Positions 28,601-43,600 of a DNA stretch of 64,000 bases are shown in pieces; position 1 is the first letter of the stretch; every line of letters begins with the position of its first letter. The position numbers were made by a program, and so were the translations under genes. The stretch spans positions 30,237,063 through 30,301,062 of the forward strand of contig OZ017795.1 in NCBI GenBank assembly GCA_963969395.1, written 5' to 3'. A model generated the notes under the pieces. That model had not been told where the DNA came from. It made no database searches and saw only the letters and a list, made by a program, of their open reading frames with translations. The DNA is from Pseudoscleropodium purum. Its lineage: Eukaryota; Streptophyta; Bryopsida; Hypnales; Brachytheciaceae.

Positions 28601-31600
28601 GGCCTACTTAATAAGCATGATAAGCCCCCTTAGAAAGTTGCCATAGGCTTGCTCTAAGAATAGTTTTAAAATAAACCAATACCAAACTCCACCAAATCAA
28701 GTTTGAATGCTTCATAAAGTTTCATCCAATGTTTTTTTTTAAACTCCAAGTTTTGGTCCCTCATTGCACAAACTTTACAATGAACTCTATTATACACAAG
28801 TTTTGTCATGCACAAAATCATATTTAAACTGCATTACAATTTGTATGTAAAATGTATTTTGATTTTGTTATAATACTGCTTTTGTACCAGATTATGGGTG
28901 ATACCGGATTTATTAAATCTCTACTTGAATTTGATAAAGATAACATTACAGAATTAACACAAAAAAAATTATCAATATATATAAATAATCCAAATTTTTT
29001 ACCTGAATTTGTTTTAAAACAAAGTAAAGCATCCACAAGTCTCTGCATGTGGGTTAGGGCTATGGATGTTTATGCAAATGTTGCAAAAGTTGTTGCTCCC
29101 AAAAAAGCTGTAAGATTCACATAAACTACTAAAAATTATAAATTATTCAAGTATAATATAAGAATATATTGAATTTCATAAGATAATTAAAGTTTTTAAT
29201 TAATATTTATTTGATTACAGCATTAAAACCAAATTTTCATTTAAAGTGTAATAAACTTAAATATTCATTTGAATTTCAAAACATGTTTGTTAGCTATAAA
29301 CTTTTAATTTTGGATTGATGAATGGCTAGATATATTGTAAAAGTATTCTATTGTCATTTCATTGTTGTAAATCAAATTAAATTGGAAGGTAAATTTTGTA
29401 AGATTTTTTTATTAAATTAATGGTAGAAACTTGACTTAAGCATATTATGCAATGAATTTGATCTATTCTAGCATTTCAATAGAAAAATATCATTTTTATA
29501 TTTGAGCTTATGCAATGAAATCAAATCAAGTGTACTTGATCCCTTTTATTCATAATTATTTAAGGTAGTTTAGACAGTGTGTACTTAAATAGGTAGAAGC
29601 AAGACAAATAGGTATTAATAACTTTACAAATAGTTTGAAATAGAGTTCTATGTCTTCATTACAAACTTAGTTTTTCTAAAAAAATTATTCTATATATTAA
29701 AAATTATTTTATAGACCTTGGATATATATTAATCAATTTAAAATCATTTTAAAATCATTAATTTTTTTTTTATGAATAATAATTTTTTTAATATATAATT
29801 AGATTATTATTTTTACTATATCCTAGTTTATAATTCTATATTTAATCATTTTAATCAATTTAGTTTGTATTCTTTAATTTAGATGTTAAATAATCAATGA
29901 AATTTGAATTTATTGGATAAATGATTCATTCATTTATTTTAAGAAGTTAATTTTTTATAGACTTTTTAACTTCCAAAGGCTCAAGGATTTCTAACAAAAT
30001 ACAAATGTCTTATAAAATATTAGTTTCATAACTTTTTGAAGTTTGCATCAAATGAAACAATGTTAACCATCAAAAATGGTAAATATTGTACACTAAAAAA
30101 ATCAAAACTATGTGTAGGTTTGAAATGAGTTTGAACAATTAACTTTAAAAATCATTAAAAAAAAATATGATTCCATCTTTAACATTTGAATCTTTCAATG
30201 ATTGGTTAAAATTGGACTTTCAATTGATTTGTGAAAAAATCATAAAACTTAATAATGAGAAAGTCAACACTTCCTTGAGAAGTAAACTTTCTAACATCTA
30301 GACAATTACAAAAGGCTCTGCACCATTTTCTTTTTTGTATTTGTTTGACTATAAAAATGTAATCTTTGAATGTAAAAATACAGAGACAACTTAGCAATCT
30401 AGTTTGCTTTTTTCAAGTGAATTGTTAAGAAGAAAAATTCTCATCTACTTCCAAAACATTGCCCAAAATTAGACAATAACCAGTGGTTGCTTGGGCATTT
30501 AGGGATTAAAAACTATCACCACATTGTACAGAACATTATTTTAATATAGAGTTTCAATAAATTTTGAAACCTTCACAATTATGTTTGGTAATTTTTTTTT
30601 TTATAATAAGTTGAAACCTTCTATTCCAAATAGAGTTAATTTAACATTAATATCATAATTTGAAAGTATTTGTTCACTTATTGCCAATCATTTATAGTCA
30701 TTAAAGTGTGAATTTTTTTTTAAATCTTCAAATTTTATGAAATAAATCGTTTTTTAATAGCTAGATAAAAACTCTGATCTTCAAAGAAGGCCAACATAAA
30801 TAAAGTGTCTGTTTGTGATGACAATGAGCCAGTGTTCATTGTATCAAGGGCCATTGATAATAGTTTTCTTAATAATATTATATAATAATAAGACTGCATA
30901 AAATTGATTACCGATTAAAATTTTTGTTGAATGGTATGATTATTTAAGATAACATTTTTGTAAATGAATACAATCAATTTGTAATTTGATAGTCCTTTGA
31001 CTTGAAATGATACAAAAAATAATTGCTTAGGTTTTGGCAAAAGCTGAAGAAGAATTAAAAGTTGCTGATGCTATGTTAGCATTGAAACGAGCCCAACTTG
31101 CAGAGGTTGAAGAACAAGTAAAAAAATTAGTCGAGAATTTAAATAAAGTTGAAGATGACATGGCAGCATTAAAAGGACAAGCTCTTCTTACTGAAAATCG
31201 TTTAGTACACGCTGGAAAATTAACAGCAGCCCTTGGTGATGAAGCTGTAAGTTTTTATAATTTTATAAAATTATATTATAAAAAATTATTATAAAAAAAT
31301 GAAGAATTTTTACTAAAATTTCTTGAAAATTGCTAAGAATTTATTCTTTTAGTGAATCTACTAAATTCTATATCAACAATTAAAAATTGAAATTGAAATT
31401 ATATTCTTACAAAAGAAAATTATGAAAATTTTAGCAATAAATAGAAATTGTATATAGGTTCGATGGAAAGAAACAGCAGCAGATATTGAAGAAAAACGGA
31501 AGTTACTTGTTGGTGATGTATTTTTGTGTTCAGCTTGCATTTCATACTATGGAGCTTTTTCAGGGTCATATCGAGAAATCCTTGTTAAAAATTGGATCAA

Positions 31601-34600
31601 CCATTGTTTGGTAAATTGAAATAGAAATAGAAATAGAAATTAGTATTATTAAATACTTTAAAATAATCATATGGTTTGAATCTATATTACTAACAAATTT
31701 TATTTTTAAAAAATTGATGAAAACACTAGTATGTCATCATTCACTTCACAATTTTTCAATGCAACTGGCATTTAAAATTAAAGTATTTATATTTAAAAGT
31801 ATGATATAAATTAATATTATGTGAAACTTCAATGTCATTGTTAATTTTGTAATTATAAATTTAGTATAAAATAAAATTAGAAGTGATAGTATCAACGTTT
31901 TTACATTACAAGGTAAAATGATGTTGTGAAAAAAATTAAAAGCAAATAAAATCATAAATAAATAAAGTATCCAAATTCTCAATGAATTTGCTTGATTAAT
32001 ATCGTTGTGAAACAACCTTCTGATTATTTTTTTAAAAATTATACAAATATGTAATAGAATGAAAAAATTCCATGCTCAAGTAATTGTACATTGCGAGCAA
32101 TATTAGCAACCCCAATTGAAGTGCGAGAATGGAATATTTGGGGTCTTCCTTCTGATGATTTTTCAATTGATAATGGAATCTTGGTTACTCGAGGCCGAAG
32201 ATGGCCTCTAATAATAGATCCACAGGTTAAAAAACAAATATTACAATTTTCATTTCAAAATGTTTAAAATGATTTATTAAAATTGATTTTTAAAGATAGA
32301 ATTGAAATACCTAAGATTTTTACATATGTTCAAATTGTACACAATTCTTAATTCTATGATACTTTTCAAAATAATTTTTCTTGAGTCTATCATACTGCTT
32401 AAATTGTTTGTTACTACTAAAGATATTTTCAATGATATTTATTTATATATATTGAATAGGCTCAAGCTAATGGTTGGATTAAAGCTATGGAAAGCAAAAA
32501 TGGTTTGAGAGTGGTTAGACTAAATGATGCAAATTTATTGAGAATTCTAGAAAGTAGCATTAGACTAGGAAATCCAGTTCTACTAGAAGACATTGGAGAT
32601 AGTCTTGATCCTGCTTTGGAACCTATTTTGCAAAAACAGGTGCATTTGTCTATTGTGTATTGTAATTGAATTCAAAATATAGCTAAGAAATTTAATGATG
32701 AATACTTTCTATAACATTGATGACAAATTAAGTAAGATATATATATTTATTTTTCTTTATAATATAGTTTAATTAAACTTTATTTTCAAAACCATTTTGA
32801 AACATTATAGACTTTGTTTATTTGAAGTTGTAAAATTATCACCTCAAAAAATGTTTGTCTTTCAACCTTTAACCATAATAACATTTAAATGTTCCTGTAA
32901 TTTAAGTTTAAGAAAAATATCTATAGTTTTCATGCTTTATAATTTTTCATTTGGTGTATGGCCTTATAAGGTCAAGAAATAAAAGTGGCTTATTTGATTA
33001 AATTTCTATTTTTTTGATATATAATGCCAAATTCTACAAGAAATCAACACTTACATTAATTGCTTATATTGCAAATCTAACTAAGTATTTAACTTTTTAT
33101 ATATATATGTCATTATTAATTTTACATTTTCTTTAGTCTACCCCTTAATCCCCCAAAGACCAAGGGGTAGTCTAGATTTTCAAAATTGTAAAGATGTATT
33201 ATAGGATGCAATTTAGATGAATAATATAAGGTTGATTCTCAAATAATAGTTGTAAAATAATTCATAGATCATATCCATCCAATAAGATCAACTTGTATGC
33301 AAATCAATACTTTTCAATGGTATTTGAAGCAAAAAACTAAAAATTTGTCCTCAATTAATTGTAGATTGAATATGTATGATTTTTACATTAAATTTTTTTT
33401 CAAAATTCAAAATGTTAAGTTTTGATCATCTATAGTGATTTTTAAGATTTTAATTATCTTTTTTTATTCAAGTCATTTTTTGAACTAAAAAAGTTACTTT
33501 TGATATTAAATTTACTAATATCCTTTGAATTATGTAATATTTGCAAAGCAGAATCTACATAATCTATATTGTAAACTTTTAAGGAACTAACATAGAAAAA
33601 TTTAGAATCATTGATGAATGAAAAAATTCATTTTTGCTTGCTTGTCATGTATTTTTATTCATCCATTATCTAAAATTTGAGCACTTAGTCTTTTAGGGAC
33701 TATACAACTAAACAAACTAAAATAAATTGCAATTACTTAAATTCTGTTTTTTCTTGTTGAAAAAAGTTTTTGAATTATAAATTCTTTCATAGAGATTTTC
33801 CAAGACATATTTCTTCCAATTGTATGTAACAATAGCAACCCCATCACAAAGTTTGCAACATCAAACTATGTAGCTATTGCTTGTCTGAGTTCCTTAGACT
33901 CCAAAGTTTGAATGAAAAATGGATGAAAAGATTACCATCTACATTGTGGATGAAATTCTAACATATTTTTGTGACATTGTGCATATACTATAATATATGT
34001 ATATTTTTATAAAAATTTAAGTGATACAATCATTCTATAATTATATAAAAACTTTAATCGAACAAAAAATATAGAGATTAAAATTAAAATTGGAAAAATC
34101 AACAATTGTCATAATTTATAGAAAAAAATTATATGATTTCATCTTATAGTGTCAACTCTATAGACTATACTAAATTTTTTCAAATATTATTTTTTACTTT
34201 TACACCTATGTATGTTAATGATAAAAATATAAAAACTATCCTTTAGTTTCCATTTCAATTGGATAGGTAATTTCTAAGTAGCATGTATTGCATCTTTTCT
34301 TCTACAAATGTCATTAGAAATTTGAAAGTGACAAATTTGAATTCATTTAAGTTTTACCAAATACATTCAATTTCTTATAATTACACATGATTCAATCTCA
34401 AAGTCAATTGCACACAATACAATGCACACATATTTAAATGTACTTGAGGCAATTGAAAAGAATGTATATACCCTAATTCATACTTGGTTGAAAAATATAG
34501 GACAATCACTCTATTTTGCAAGTTCTTGATCATCCTCAAAAATAATTTTAATATTAATTGCATCCAAGAATTGCATATAGAACTTAATTATTTTCTTTAA

Positions 34601-37600
34601 AGATTAAAAAAGGAATCATTGCAAGAAAACCCCTCTATTTTTGGTAATATTTTGGCAAAAAATGCATTTATGCCCTGCAATACTATGAGTACTATGTAGA
34701 AAAACATCTCAGCCATTGATTGGAAAAATCAATAGCTAAAAGTACTATGGTAAGTCCTATAGACTACTTGAGAGTACTAAAACAATATTATAGGAAAAAA
34801 AAATAGATTGTCACAGAAATAGAAACAATGAGGAATAAATTAATCATAAATAAAATCATGAATAAAAAAACAAAAAATTGGCCATTTTAGAGGACTTGAT
34901 GGTGATCAAATTTCACCAAAAAATGAAGTTGACACCATCTTCAATGTTCAAAAGTGCTCATGCAATGAAACCCTATTTACAAAGACTTGAGGGATATAAA
35001 ATAGTATATTTATAGATGCCTTTTGATAAGCATATGCCTACCTAATGTGGGTTTAAACTACCAAAATTTCAACTTTAAATCATTCAATTTGGATACACCA
35101 AACACAATGAAAATCCCTACATGAGAGGATTTTCGAGGGGTTGGGAGGGCTATTCTAGGGCCATTCCTATAATTGTTCCTCCGACAATTAGGAAACGATT
35201 GCTATCAATTTTTTATTTTTTATTTTTTAAATAATGAAAAAAAAGTTGAAATTAAAAAAAAATTATGTGGCAACTGTTGTGTGAAGTCAAGCATCAAGTG
35301 CAAGAAGTTCCTAGAGTCTGAAAACTTTAGGCAACTCATAGCCCTCCAAAGCAACTGAAAATCTTCTAATGAACCTTAAAGTGCGATAAATTAACAAAAT
35401 TGAATTATAAATAGAAAATAAATTTTTTTAATTTCTAAAAAATAAAGGATGTGATTTCCATCAAGTTAAGTAGATGTATCAATTATTTTATGTTCTTGAG
35501 ACTTTGCATTCATAAATTTTAGAAGAAGACAACAATGTCACTTCATTTTTGATAGAAAATAGTATAGGTGTTTCTTGCAATGACCCAAATATGGTTTTAT
35601 GAAGGACAAATGCACTATATAGTCAAACTCCTTTTTGTATCTTTGTGTACTAAATGAGCTAATTGGAGATTTTTAAAACTTATAAATATAAATAAATAAG
35701 TGAATTATTTGCAAAATTAATTGTAGATGTTTTTGGAATATTAGTAATATATTGATATCATCAAAATTTTCATAAAATTGTGATCATATTCATGCAAATA
35801 CATTAGAATCTATAGATGTCAACAATGTTAGTCCATAAGTGTAGAGATATGAGCCAACAAGCGTTGAACCTGGTTGTATAATATATGTACCCATAACATA
35901 GGTATTATTATATAGATTCATTTAACTATAGGAAGTGTATATAATATAAATTCATAGGCTTATGGACTCAAAGATTCTATGCTTACATGCTAGCATTTTT
36001 CTAGAAGTGCACAACAAATTTCAAGAAAAAGAGTGTTATTCTCAAAATCTTAAGCTATATACTTATTTATTTTTCAAAAATATAAAAATAGATTTAAAAA
36101 TAAATAAATCCTTTGTAGTTCCTTGTAGGTATTGTATTAAATTGTTATTTATTTATAAATTATTGTAATTACTTATCTTTTCTTCTTTTTAAATTCATAT
36201 ATTTTTGTCAATATGCTTGAAAGCAAAATTTTACATATGAGAATATTACTGAATTTTCAAATTTGAATCTAAATATGAAAATTCAAAATTCAAGTATTAG
36301 AATTTGAATATGAATTTTTCTATAGGAGATCTGAAACTCAAAATCATTAAGATAAATCATTTTTGACAAGCTCAACTTTGTCTCTTTGATTAAGATATAA
36401 TTTATATAAACACATGGATAATTTCATTTTTCATTGTGCAAATGTCATATGTTTAGAATTGAATTAAAACTAGTATTTTTAATAGAATGTGCAATGTTCA
36501 CAAAGTGCACTAGTTTTTGTAGAAATTTTGTCTACGAAGTGGTACTCCAACCATGCATTTGCCTTGAATTTCGAAAACAAGAGATTTTAAATATTTAAGA
36601 TGAAACCAAGAAATATTAAGAAAATTGACATGATATAAATACAAATTATAATATTTTCATGTTATTAAAATTCTATTTAATAAAATTTGTTATCTATAAA
36701 AGTCTGAACTCAATTTGAAAAATGCACAAGGGCAAAACATTCTTCTAATGTAAAGGTCAATTTCAATATGCATTTACTAATGGAAATTTCAAAATGAAAA
36801 GAGCACTGCAAAATAGTACATTGTGACAATAAAATTGGTGTAAATTACCATAGTTTGCAATTATTCCTATATACCATTTCATTTGATGTTAATGCATAAT
36901 TTTTTACATAAAATAATTTTAAAGAGATAAAATAACATGTCAACTCAAATTAAACTTTAATACAGGTGTTTTTTAAGAAAGGACAGTGGCTCATACGTAT
37001 AGGAGACACTGATGTAGATTATGACCCAAATTTTAAACTATATATGACTACAAATTTATCCAATCCACATTACATGCCTGATGTTTGTATCAAAGTAACC
37101 CTTGTGAATTTTATTGTTACAATGAAAGGGTTGGAAGACCAACTATTGGGTGATGTTGTGAGGAAAGAAAGAGCTGATTTGGAAGAACAAAATGATAGAC
37201 TTGTAATTTCTATAAGTAGTGATAAGAAACAATTGAAAGACCTTGAAAATAAGATATTAAAAATGTTGAAAGAAAGTGAAGGAAATATTTTGGATAATGA
37301 AGTTTTGATAAACATATTAGAAACATCCAAAATCACATCCGGCGTAATTAGCGAGCGTGTGAAACAAGCTGAAGTTACAGAAAGAGAAATTATAACTACT
37401 CGAGAATTGTATCGTGGAGTTGCTAATCGAGGATCTATATTATACTTTGTAATTAGTGATCTTGCTCTCATTGATTCTATGTACCAATATTCTTTAATGT
37501 TTTTTAATCATATGTTCAATGTTTGTATAGACTTGAGTCCAAAATCAGAGGAATTAGATACACGTTTGGACATACTTACAAAGTTTATAACTGAATATAT

Positions 37601-40600
37601 GTACTTCAATGTGAGTCGAGGCTTGTTTGAAGAACACAAGCTTACATTTTCATTCCTCATTTGTACAACAATAATGCGATATGCGGGAGAGATTGATCCA
37701 TTAGAATGGAGATTTTTGTTGTTGTATGCTGGAGGTGCTAATCCTCAAGAAGGATCATTAAAAAAACCAAAGCTTGATTGGATAAGTGAGAAAGTTTGGA
37801 CTAATCTATTACTTTTAGAAGAACTTCCAACAAAAACTTTTGATACATTATGTAGTGTAAGTATTTATAGTTTTGTTCATGTTCATGAAATATTAAATGC
37901 ATGTATGTATTCAAAAATTTGTTATACTTTATTGTAGTCAGTACTAATAATTATTGGATAGTTTATTTTCACTGGTACATGTGTGATTAATTAGGTTATC
38001 TAATACTTCATTAAATGATTAAAATTTTGACGCTTCAAATAATTGTAATATTACCATTTTATAATTAAATTATTAAAGTTATTAGGACAACTATTCAAAG
38101 ATTTTTAAATAATAAAATAAGTCTCAATTATAGATTTGTTCAGATAACAATACAATAGTAATATGGTGTATTCACATTTCAATAAATTTAATTTCTATAT
38201 TTGTTAACATACATTATATCAAGTAAATAATTATACAAATTAAAGTAGAATTAGAAATTAAATTTTGATGTAATTTGTGTAATTTCAATTTTGGATTATC
38301 ATGAAAATTTGAAGAAAATTTGTTTCACTAAATGAATTTGTAGTTGATTTGAATGTCAACATATGTAATTATAAACCTTTCATGTTGAAGGCAACACATT
38401 GTGGTATTAATAAAACTTTGAAATTAAATGAATTCTTAATACTATACTATTTTTAATCCTTTTTAGAGGTACATAATTACTTAAGTATAGTTTTAATATC
38501 AATCATGTAGAATAAGTAATTATGATTATTGTAGTTGAATTTTCGTGTAAGAAATTCATTGCAGAACTTGATTATTTTTAGTGTTAAGAGTTGTTGGAGA
38601 TGAATCTTAAATACAATGGAACTTGAAAAAACTACAAATTTCATTTAAAACTACTGGTCTAGTAGATTTAAAGTTCCATAATTAGTTACATGAGGTTCAT
38701 AGAAAAGCTCAATATGCATTAGTTTTGCATCAATTTTTTTTTATATTTGCACTAATATACCCAATCCTGTTAGCAATAACTAATAATTACTGACCTTCAT
38801 ATATATTCAAGACAAATCCATTGTTGGAATGTAAATAAAATGCACACTTAAACTTAAAACTTAAATGCATAAAACAAGCCCATTTTAAATCTTTAGAAAC
38901 TTGTTTAAGGTTTTGAACTCCAAAGTCAAATATAAAATTTTAAAAATCCTAAGTGGTATAAAGATGAAAATCATAATCTTTGCAAATTGTAAATTTTTTT
39001 GATTACTATCAATGAGATTTGTACATTTAGTGTGCACAATAGACTTTAACAAAATACTATTGTAATGTAAAGTTCTCTATTTCAATGCAAACACATGAAA
39101 ATTTATTTCAATCTTTGATACAAATGTGTAGCTTAGATAGCTCCGTTCTCTCAAAGTTGCGCTCAAATTAAAATTCAATGTTCATTTACCACAAGCATTT
39201 TTTAAGTTTATCAAAACATTATCTTGTAATCAAGTAGTGCATTTTTGACTAAAAAATATGTGTACTTTAGCTTACAAACTACCTACAATTACACATCTAA
39301 CTATTTTTTTATCTTATATTATTTACATAGTCATCATTTTGAATTTGATATGTAAAATGGACTCAAAAATGTCTTTTAACTAAGCATTGAAAGTCTAAAT
39401 CAAACAACTTCCAATTTATGCCCCCTTTGTCATTAAATGTTATCATCATTCAATGCATATGTGATATTGTTAAGTCTATTTCTATGTGATTTGTTAAACA
39501 TCTAGTTTTTTTTTCCTACAATTCAAACTAAAAAATATTAGCTAGAATTTTTTCAAACTCTGAATTTTTGTTTGCTTAGAACATGCTTTAAGAAGCTCAA
39601 TATGCCTTGGAGTATTTAGTGGTAAAAGATAAGTCATTCAAAATTCTTGAAAATGTTTAACTTAAATACCTAAATTAATCATCACATTTGCATATTAAAA
39701 ATTGATGGCTCTTAAGTAGTTTAAGTGATTCATATATTTTTTGTACATTAATTTTTTGAATTGTTGCATACATAAATAAAATAAAATAAAATAAAATCAC
39801 CTAAATTGAAATTGTTATCCATTTGTGCAAAAATTAAAGAACAAAAATTCATTTTTAATTTGAAATGTGAGCTATTTATATTATGCATTGCAATTAGATA
39901 CACATTACTATACAACTTGGTGTTCCTACGACACATTTGAAGTTTGTTGAATTGATATTTCAAGTTTTTGAAAAATATTGGCATCATAGTTCGGATCATA
40001 AAATTTTAATTATAATTATTAATGATAATAAATATTATATATAATTCTATAGGGGATAGCTCAAGAGCCAGAGGCTTGGAAACACATATTTCTAAACTCA
40101 GATCCTCACATTGAAAAATTTCCTAGAAAATGGCACACCCATTTAAGTTTATTCCAATGGGTGATATTACTTAAAGTCATCCGTGAAGAAAAATTTCTAT
40201 ATACGTGTGAGGTGTTTTTAAGCAAACAACTTGGAAAACAATTTATTGGATCAAAGCCCTTGCTTCTTGACGAGGTATTTCAAGATACGTCAAATGTAAC
40301 TCCGGTTATCTTCATTCTTTCAGTTGGAGCTGACCCGTCTGGAATGCTTCAGCGATTTGGTGAAAAATTAGATCGAAGGGCAGGTGAACGCCTTCATATG
40401 ATATCACTTGGTCAAGGGCAAGGACCTATAGCCGAAACATTAATATCGAAATCGAAAAAAAATGGAGATTGGGTTTGTCTTCAAAATTGTCATCTTGCAA
40501 GTTCGTGGATGGTACCAATGGAACGTATCATTGAACGATTTTTGCCAGAACGTTTCGCAATTCACGACGAGTTTCGATTATGGCTCACTTCGTTGCCATC

Positions 40601-43600
40601 GCCCAAATTTCCGATATCTGTACTTCAGGTTTATATTTCACCCATTTTAATTAAATCAAATGTCCATTTACATTTAGAATGATACCTCCTAAAGAACCAC
40701 AAGGCTACCAAGTGGCTCCTACCACACATTTTTTTTGCACCCTTGGTCCTTTAGGAGGTAAAAATAGTTTAGCAAAAAGTAATGCAATTCAATGTCATTC
40801 ACATTTTAAATCATATATATTTTTGAGGTAAGACCATTCATACTACTATGTCTTTCATAATTATGAACTTAAATTGACTCTATGCATATTACCACACATA
40901 TATAGTTAGCTAAAATATTTATAAAATTAAAAAAATTTAGAAATCTTTAATAGCACCATATGTAATGGATTTTTTTTCATTATTAGTGAATTTCTTTAAT
41001 ACTATTGTTTGACAACTCTTGAAATAATATAAGTTTGCTAAAAACTAGATTATATCATATACATACTAAATGGTACATGGTTGTTTTATCAACATTCCTA
41101 AAAAAAACATCAAATTAATATATTACCAACATTATAAGACATTTCAAGAATATCTTGTTTTCACATGCAGAATGGAATAAAACTAACGAATGAGCCTCCG
41201 AAAGGTGTAAGAGCTAATTTGTTGAATACATATGCCAATTTAAGTGCAGAATATCTTGAAAGTTGCACAAAACTAATACCTTGGAAGAAATTAATGTTTT
41301 GTATTTCTTTCTTCCATGCAGGTAGTTGCAATTAACTTTTACATTCAATGATCTTAGTATGAAGTTAATAATTATTTAATGATTTAGTGGTTGATTAAAA
41401 CATTCATTACAGCTATCTCCACAATAGAGTTTTATATTCCTAATAACTTCATTTTCTTTTATCAAATTGGTTATACCAAATTCTTAAACCAAATTGTCAA
41501 ATTATTTATACCAAATTCATATCTTTATTTCGTTTTGTTATATATCTTTTAACTTTTAACAAACATATTTTTTTTTATACATATCCAATAATGAATTATA
41601 TATTCTAATAAATAATAAATATTATATTTTGTAATAGTATTATAATGACTATAATATCATTTTCTATATGATTTTGACTAATGGAATTATAATTAAATAT
41701 TATTTCAGTAATACAAGAACGAAGAAAGTTTGGACCTTTAGGATGGAATGTCAAGTATGATTTTAATAATAGTGATTTGGAAGTTGCTCTTTCAACACTT
41801 TTCATGTTTTTAGAAGAACAAGAAGATATTCCTTGGCCAGCATTACTATATGTAACAGGTTAGAAATATGTTCACTACATTACTTATTGGATGTTTGATC
41901 CAATTTCTAAAAACAAATAGCTATAAGTTATTTATGAAAATACAAAATTTTCAGATTCATCAACAAAAAAGAGATTTGGTCTATAATTTTTAAAACAATT
42001 TAATAAACCATTTAAGAATTTCAAATAGAACATTGCTTAAAATTTTGAGTATGATTTTTTACAAAGGTTAAGGATTTTATTGATATTTGTTATGCATTGT
42101 TAATTGTTAATGAAAATAAAAAATGTGAATCAATAGGTGAAATTAATTACGGAGGAAGGGTAACTGATGATTTAGATAGAAGATGCCTTATGAGTAATTT
42201 AAGGCATTTTTATGATCCAATTGTCCTTGTTGACAATTTCAAGTTTACCGAATCTGGTATATACAAGTCACCAATTGAAGGAAAATATAATGATTATATT
42301 GAATATATCATATCATTACCAAATAGTGAAGGCCCTGATGTTTTTGGAATGCATGAAAATGCATTGATCACTTTTCAACTTCAAGAAAGTAACAAAATAT
42401 CAAATGTTGTTTTAAGCATCCAACCTAGAGCAAGTGGAAGTAGTGGAGGAAAGAAACCAGACGAAGTCGTTGGTGAATTAGCAGTAAATATTGCCTCTTC
42501 TTTACCTGGAATGCTAACTCCACATGATGTAGCACAAGTAGAACCTATCTATGGAGAAAATGGACAAATGAAGTCCCTTATGGTGGTGCTTTTCCAGGTT
42601 TTAAATCATATTATTATAATGCATAATTATATAGATTGCAAAGGTTTATCTTTATTGTGTCAATTAAAAATTGTCTCTTCTATTCATTTGTATATCATCT
42701 TAAAAATTAACATATTATTTTTATGAAACCATTAATTTGTTTCATGAAAATGCAAGTTAGTACACATTCTTGAATGTTTATCTATAAATAGCTTTACGTT
42801 GCCATATGATATAATTTGATTCTATTATTTATTTATTATAAATATGAATGGATACACTTACTTGATTTATAGAGCAAGTACAATAAGTATAAAAAATTTC
42901 AGATTTTTGTAGTTCACTAATAACATCTTCAAATCATTGCATTATAACACACATTATTTGATATATTTTCATGTCAAACTATCATTTGAAATTTATTTTC
43001 GAAATTGCATTCACTATCAATTCATTTATTATTTTAAGCAATGTAGGAGTGTGAGAGATTTAATAAACTTTTGAAAGTTATGGTATTTACATTGGTTGAG
43101 TTACAACGAGCAATCAAAGGCCTTGTGGTCATGTCTAAGGAATTGGAAAGCATGTTTAATAATTTTATGTCTAATCAAGTAAGATTTGATTATCCAATAT
43201 AACTAAATGATGTCCACTATACTATTCATATTCTAAATATTTAAGAGATATTTGAAGAATGTCAAATTAGATAGATACATAATTTAAGAAATCAATCAAA
43301 TATCTTAAATGAATGATTCTTCTTCTTATTTTAAATAAAAATCAAATATTTAATAAATTTATATTAAAATAAAATAAACGCATATCATTTTAATTATTTC
43401 AAATGAAATACGAAATATGAAATTATTTTAATAAACACTAATCAATTATAATAATTTGATTCATTAATATGTTTTAGATTCCAGAATTGTGGACAGCAGT
43501 TGCATATCCATCTTTAAAACCTCTTGCATCATGGATGATAGATTATCACAAAAGAATGAATATGATGCAAACTTGGATATTGAAAGGAGAACCAAAAACG

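Larger units (their letters stand above)
32640..36965. other. dynein intron (4.3 kb)
   Basis: AT-rich intron with no coding sequence. It holds a short palindrome at 33,134-33,174 and a palindromic MITE at 35,825-35,996. Around 34,600-35,200 it shows a slightly less AT-rich stretch without recognisable content. Confidence 0.6.
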
